8,565 nucleotides of DNA from an uncultured bacterium (GTDB taxonomy: Bacteria; Cyanobacteriota; Vampirovibrionia; Gastranaerophilales; Gastranaerophilaceae), in NCBI GenBank assembly GCA_900553845.1, contig USEW01000079.1, positions 1 to 8,565 on the forward strand, in the 5' to 3' direction. Below the pieces are notes generated by a model. The model was given only the letters and a program-made list of their open reading frames with translations, was not told the origin of the DNA and did not search any database. Position numbers and translations under genes: made by a program. Positions 6,394 through 8,565 of the stretch are shown here, piece by piece (the first letter of the stretch is position 1; each line of letters opens with the position of its first letter).

Positions 6394-6408
6394 CACATAC
6401 ACACATAA
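6353..6408 (+). promoter_or_regulatory. C-rich, G-free tract: possible Rho loading (rut) site
   Basis: These 56 nt contain no G and 19 C on the plus strand, in a genome where C is scarce, including CCACCTCCCCCC at 6373-6384. High C with no G and little structure is the usual signature of a Rho utilisation site. It covers the second half and stop of the 30-codon ORF and the start of the gap to the next gene, the place expected for translation-controlled Rho attenuation. CACCTCC here also equals the usual anti-Shine-Dalgarno sequence, and the C run could pair over 4 bp with the GGGG of the downstream ribosome binding site. Role inferred. Confidence 0.3.
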
Positions 6409-6461
6409 GAATGACAATATGAAAAAAATAATTAAATTATAAATAACGGTTAGGGAACAGT

Positions 6462-6468
6462 AAAGGGG
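6462..6468 (+). promoter_or_regulatory. Strong Shine-Dalgarno of the 480-residue gene
   Basis: AAAGGGG lies 8 nt before the ATG at 6477. It supports that ATG over the in-frame ATG two codons later, at 6483. A weak extra promoter could lie just upstream (ATGACA 6411-6416, TTAAAT 6433-6438, 16-bp spacing), but it is not convincing. Confidence 0.65.
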
Positions 6469-6476
6469 AAATTAAA

Positions 6477-7919
6477 ATGGGTATGGCAGCATCGAGTTTG
6501 CGGTTTGCGCAACTCACAGCAAGAAAGAACCAAGTTGAATTTGAAGGTCAACAGATTAACCAACAGCGGTTAACATTATCACAAAAATCGTCAGCAATAT
6601 ATAATGATATGTTGACAAAACAGGTACCAACAGCACCTGATCCAAGTCAGTTTACAAAAATTGTATACAAATTCAATAGAGGAAAAGGCACTGAAGAGAT
6701 TTTAAATTTGGCAAGAAAAGCCTCGGGTGCATATAATTATAACATCACTTATAAAAAACCTGCTACATCAAAAGTCTTAAGCAGATCAAGTTATAGCAAT
6801 GTCAATTTTGCAAAAACTATAGGTGGAACTAGTGGTGCTTATACAGCAAATATCAATGGTGTTTCAAGAGAATTGAAATTGGTTGGGGATGATGACAAAA
6901 AAGAAAAATATGAAAAAGCACTTACTATATATAATCAATTAAAGGCAATTGATGAAACACGTGCAGCGATAAATGCAAATAATAGTTCTATTAATACAAA
7001 ATCACTTCAAGAATATGGTCAAAGTGCAGGATTAAGTAATTTATTTGTAAAAACTAATGATGGATATGAAGTTAAAAATGGAAAAGATCCACTTACTATC
7101 GCTTTATTCAAAGCGGCAGGATTAGATAGTGCTGGTGAGGATGATTGGGCAAATGCTCCAATTGACCCAGAGGATTTAACAGGGGATGTAGCAACTTTAA
7201 TATCTGTTTTAACTGGTAATGCACTTAATAAAGATTTATCTAATGATGAAGCAGATACTATTTTTCAATCAATTGCTGAAGAACTTTGTAATATTAAGCT
7301 TGATGATGCTGATTCTCCTACTATGACAAATTATACATCTGCAGAGTATAAAGATGAAGTTCTTGACTCGGCTTTTATAGCATATCAGGCAAATTGTGCA
7401 ACAGCTGGTATTGTAAACATAGGTGAAGGACAAGCATTATATTCATATAAAGATGACAATGGCGATACGTGTTATATGTACGTTCCAATTGAAAATGTTA
7501 TGAATGATATAAATAGCTCATACGCTGAACAAGTTACAGTTTATGAACAGCTAGAATCTTATTTAGAGGATCAAACAGAAACAGATCAGATGGACGCAAA
7601 TGTTATTTTGAGCGATGATGGTCAAATTTCAAAAATAACGTTTGCTGATGGCACAGTCGTAACACCTGAAGTTGTTACTGAAATGGACCAAGATGCATAC
7701 GACCAGGCAATGGTAGAATATGAATACAAAAAAGATGTATACGACAAAGAAATGAACGATGCCAATGCTAGGGTTAAGATTATTCAAGCACAGGATCAAA
7801 AATTAGAAGTCAGATTAAAACAATTAGATACAGAGCAAAAAGCTTTGTCAACTGAAATTGATGCAGTTAAATCAGTTCGTGATAAATCAATTGAAGGCTC
7901 TTTCAAAACTTTCGGTTAA
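6477..7919 (+). CDS. Protein with helical ends and a variable middle, MGMAAS...SFKTFG family (480 aa)
   Basis: Function unknown. The N-terminal 50 residues (MGMAASSLRFAQLTARK, then QQINQQRLTLSQKSSAIYND) are predicted helical. From memory they match a family with many paralogues in gut Gastranaerophilales. The middle (about 55-400) is acidic, Asp/Asn/Gly-rich and low in pattern, with LTGNALNKDLSNDEADTIF as one motif and three Cys. Residues 404-475 form a charged coiled coil (EYEYKKDVYDKEM, DQKLEVRLKQLDTEQKAL), and the protein ends SIEGSFKTFG. Conserved helical ends around a variable core recall flagellin or hook-associated proteins, whose ends pair during assembly, so a filament or surface structure is possible. 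That is inference. There is no signal peptide and no membrane segment, so any export would need a dedicated system. It is a single gene with its own strong ribosome site and a strong downstream terminator. Confidence 0.85.
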   Translation: MGMAASSLRFAQLTARKNQVEFEGQQINQQRLTLSQKSSAIYNDMLTKQVPTAPDPSQFTKIVYKFNRGKGTEEILNLARKASGAYNYNITYKKPATSKVLSRSSYSNVNFAKTIGGTSGAYTANINGVSRELKLVGDDDKKEKYEKALTIYNQLKAIDETRAAINANNSSINTKSLQEYGQSAGLSNLFVKTNDGYEVKNGKDPLTIALFKAAGLDSAGEDDWANAPIDPEDLTGDVATLISVLTGNALNKDLSNDEADTIFQSIAEELCNIKLDDADSPTMTNYTSAEYKDEVLDSAFIAYQANCATAGIVNIGEGQALYSYKDDNGDTCYMYVPIENVMNDINSSYAEQVTVYEQLESYLEDQTETDQMDANVILSDDGQISKITFADGTVVTPEVVTEMDQDAYDQAMVEYEYKKDVYDKEMNDANARVKIIQAQDQKLEVRLKQLDTEQKALSTEIDAVKSVRDKSIEGSFKTFG

Positions 7920-7930
7920 TATTAAAAACA

Positions 7931-8010
7931 ACTGGGTTTTTTTCCCAGTGCCCATTGGGTCAAATCCTCAAAAGAGGATTTACCCCTCAATTTGGGTTGT
8001 TACAACCCAA
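7931..8010 (+). other. Cluster of three strong hairpins in the 3' untranslated region
   Basis: Three stems follow the stop codon in 80 nt. The first is ACTGGG/CCCAGT (7931-7936, 7944-7949) with a T7 loop. The second is a 12-bp stem with one bulged C, formed by GGGT plus AAATCCTC and GAGGATTT plus ACCC (7957-7985) around an AAAA loop. The third is TTGGGTTGT/ACAACCCAA (7992-8000, 8002-8010). They are much more GC-rich than the surroundings, and only the first has a T-run, in its loop, so they are not ordinary terminators. They may stabilise the mRNA or form a separate small RNA. No known RNA family was recognised. Confidence 0.55.
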
Positions 8011-8079
8011 CACCCGTATTTTGATCACTATAATAAATTTATTATTAAAAAAGTTCCCATTCCCGTTTTTATAATTAAT

Positions 8080-8104
8080 GGCTGTTTAAAACAGCCTTTT
8101 TTAT
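8080..8104 (+). terminator. Strong rho-independent terminator
   Basis: GGCTGTTT (8080-8087) and AAACAGCC (8089-8096) pair as a GC-anchored stem with a small loop, followed at once by TTTTTTATTTT. It ends transcription from the 480-residue gene. It lies 9 bp beyond the stop of the convergent glyoxalase gene. The minus-strand side has no proper T-run, so it works mainly rightward. A perfect 16-bp AT palindrome lies upstream at 8030-8045. Confidence 0.85.
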
Positions 8105-8105
8105 T

Positions 8106-8480
8106 TTACTCTTCAATAAGTTCAATTTCATTGCCGTCCGGGTCTTTTAAAAATGCAATTTTCATATCATAATCTTTAAGAACAAATGGCTCAATCGTAT
8201 AGTTTATACCTGATTCTTTCATCTTTTTTCCAAACTCATCCATATTTTTTGTTGAAAATGCAAAATGTCCAAATGCATTTCCATTATTATAACCATTTTC
8301 GGGAGTATCAAAATTATATGTAAGTTCAATTTGGGTTTGTCCATCTTCATCGGATAAAAAATATAACTTTGAATCTTCAAGCTCCATTTCATTAACTAAA
8401 TTCATATCAAATAACTCTTGATAAAATTTTAAAGATTTATTAATATCTTTTACCCGTATCATTACATGTAAAAATTTCAT
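8106..8480 (-). CDS. gloA: Glyoxalase I (lactoylglutathione lyase), VOC family, 124 aa
   Basis: Cytoplasmic metalloenzyme of the vicinal-oxygen-chelate superfamily. In this family GloA isomerises the methylglyoxal-glutathione hemithioacetal to S-lactoylglutathione. The fold shows two repeats (1-60 and 68-124). All four metal ligands align with those of E. coli GloA (H5, E56, H74, E122): H5 in LHVMIRV, E52 in IELTYN, H72 in FGHFAFS and E120 in IELIEE. The ending DPDGNEIELIEE is typical. The length is close to that of E. coli GloA (135), without its C-terminal tail. The start is fixed by GAGGAG (8492 to 8487), 6 nt before the ATG at 8480. The gene stands alone and converges on the 480-residue gene. 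Many anaerobes lack glutathione, so the thiol cofactor could differ. Other VOC activities are possible but less likely. Confidence 0.88.
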   Translation of the reverse strand: MKFLHVMIRVKDINKSLKFYQELFDMNLVNEMELEDSKLYFLSDEDGQTQIELTYNFDTPENGYNNGNAFGHFAFSTKNMDEFGKKMKESGINYTIEPFVLKDYDMKIAFLKDPDGNEIELIEE

Positions 8481-8522
8481 TAAAGGCTCCTCAAATTATT
8501 TAAGTGGGCTAAACAACAGGAT

Positions 8523-8551
8523 TTGGACCTGAGTTATAACCTTTTTATAAT
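8523..8551 (+). promoter_or_regulatory. Candidate rightward promoter for a gene beyond the edge
   Basis: A perfect TATAAT (8546-8551) lies 17 bp after TTGGAC (8523-8528, a half match to TTGACA). It would drive a gene outside the window, divergent from the glyoxalase. On the minus strand another TATAAT (8562 to 8557) could serve the glyoxalase gene, with its -35 cut off by the window edge. Confidence 0.3.
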
Positions 8552-8565
8552 ATTCTATTATATTA

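Noticed and set aside
6419..6442. Seven-codon ORF starting ATGAAAAAAATA
   Set aside because: It is too short, has no Shine-Dalgarno and is expected by chance in AT-rich DNA.
7955..7990. tRNA T-arm lookalike (GGGTCAAATCC)
   Set aside because: There are no acceptor, D or anticodon arms around it, and the bases form a better 12-bp hairpin.
7992..8010. Integron attC-like site
   Set aside because: There is no integrase, no paired core sites and no cassette pattern; it is a simple perfect hairpin.
7858..8172. Plus-strand frame of 104 codons
   Set aside because: It overlaps the end of the 480-residue gene, runs through the hairpins and the terminator and into the antisense of the glyoxalase gene, and has no Shine-Dalgarno or recognisable protein.

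Overview
The window is very AT-rich, with poly-A/T tracts and many AAA/AAT/ATT codons. Its gene set is bacterial: a two-component system, a type IV pilus/type II secretion ATPase relative, the Mg2+ channel MgtE and a glyoxalase I. The protein at 6477-7919 begins with an MGMAAS-type N-terminus and ends in a coiled coil and SFKTFG. From memory, this resembles a family common in gut Gastranaerophilales (Melainabacteria/Vampirovibrionia), so that is my best guess for the host. No search was possible and the assignment is tentative.

Layout. (1) 1-723, minus strand: a probable gene start cut by the left edge, a Lys-rich 161-residue protein and a small 55-residue protein, transcribed leftward. The small gene has a good sigma70-type promoter placed so that its mRNA would be nearly leaderless. 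(2) 724-831: a divergent intergenic region with a perfect 13-bp inverted repeat that overlaps the likely -10 of the rightward operon. (3) 832-6125, plus strand: a tight operon of a hybrid sensor histidine kinase, a single-domain response regulator (1-bp overlap), a degenerate PilB/GspE-like ATPase (4-bp gap) and MgtE (23-bp gap). (4) 6126-6476: a 351-bp gap with a candidate promoter, a short palindrome, a 30-codon ORF with a good Shine-Dalgarno ending in PPPPIP-stop, and a 56-nt C-rich tract with no G at all. (5) 6477-7919: a 480-residue protein with helical ends and a variable middle. (6) 7920-8105: a cluster of strong hairpins ending in a rho-independent terminator. (7) 8106-8480, minus strand: glyoxalase I, followed by about 85 bp with promoter-like elements at the right edge.

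How the genes may work together. The kinase should phosphorylate the adjacent stand-alone receiver, which has no DNA-binding output. Its output is therefore probably a protein contact. The co-transcribed ATPase relative keeps a Walker A motif but has lost other catalytic motifs and the zinc module, so it is the natural candidate partner. Three domains in this operon look degenerate: the kinase's N-terminal receiver, a cryptic GGDEF-like C-terminal domain on the kinase, and the ATPase. That pattern suggests a regulatory rather than enzymatic assembly linked to envelope or pilus function and perhaps to Mg2+ uptake. This four-gene arrangement is the best candidate for an undescribed system in the window. 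The second is the leader ORF with a G-free tract upstream of the coiled-coil protein.
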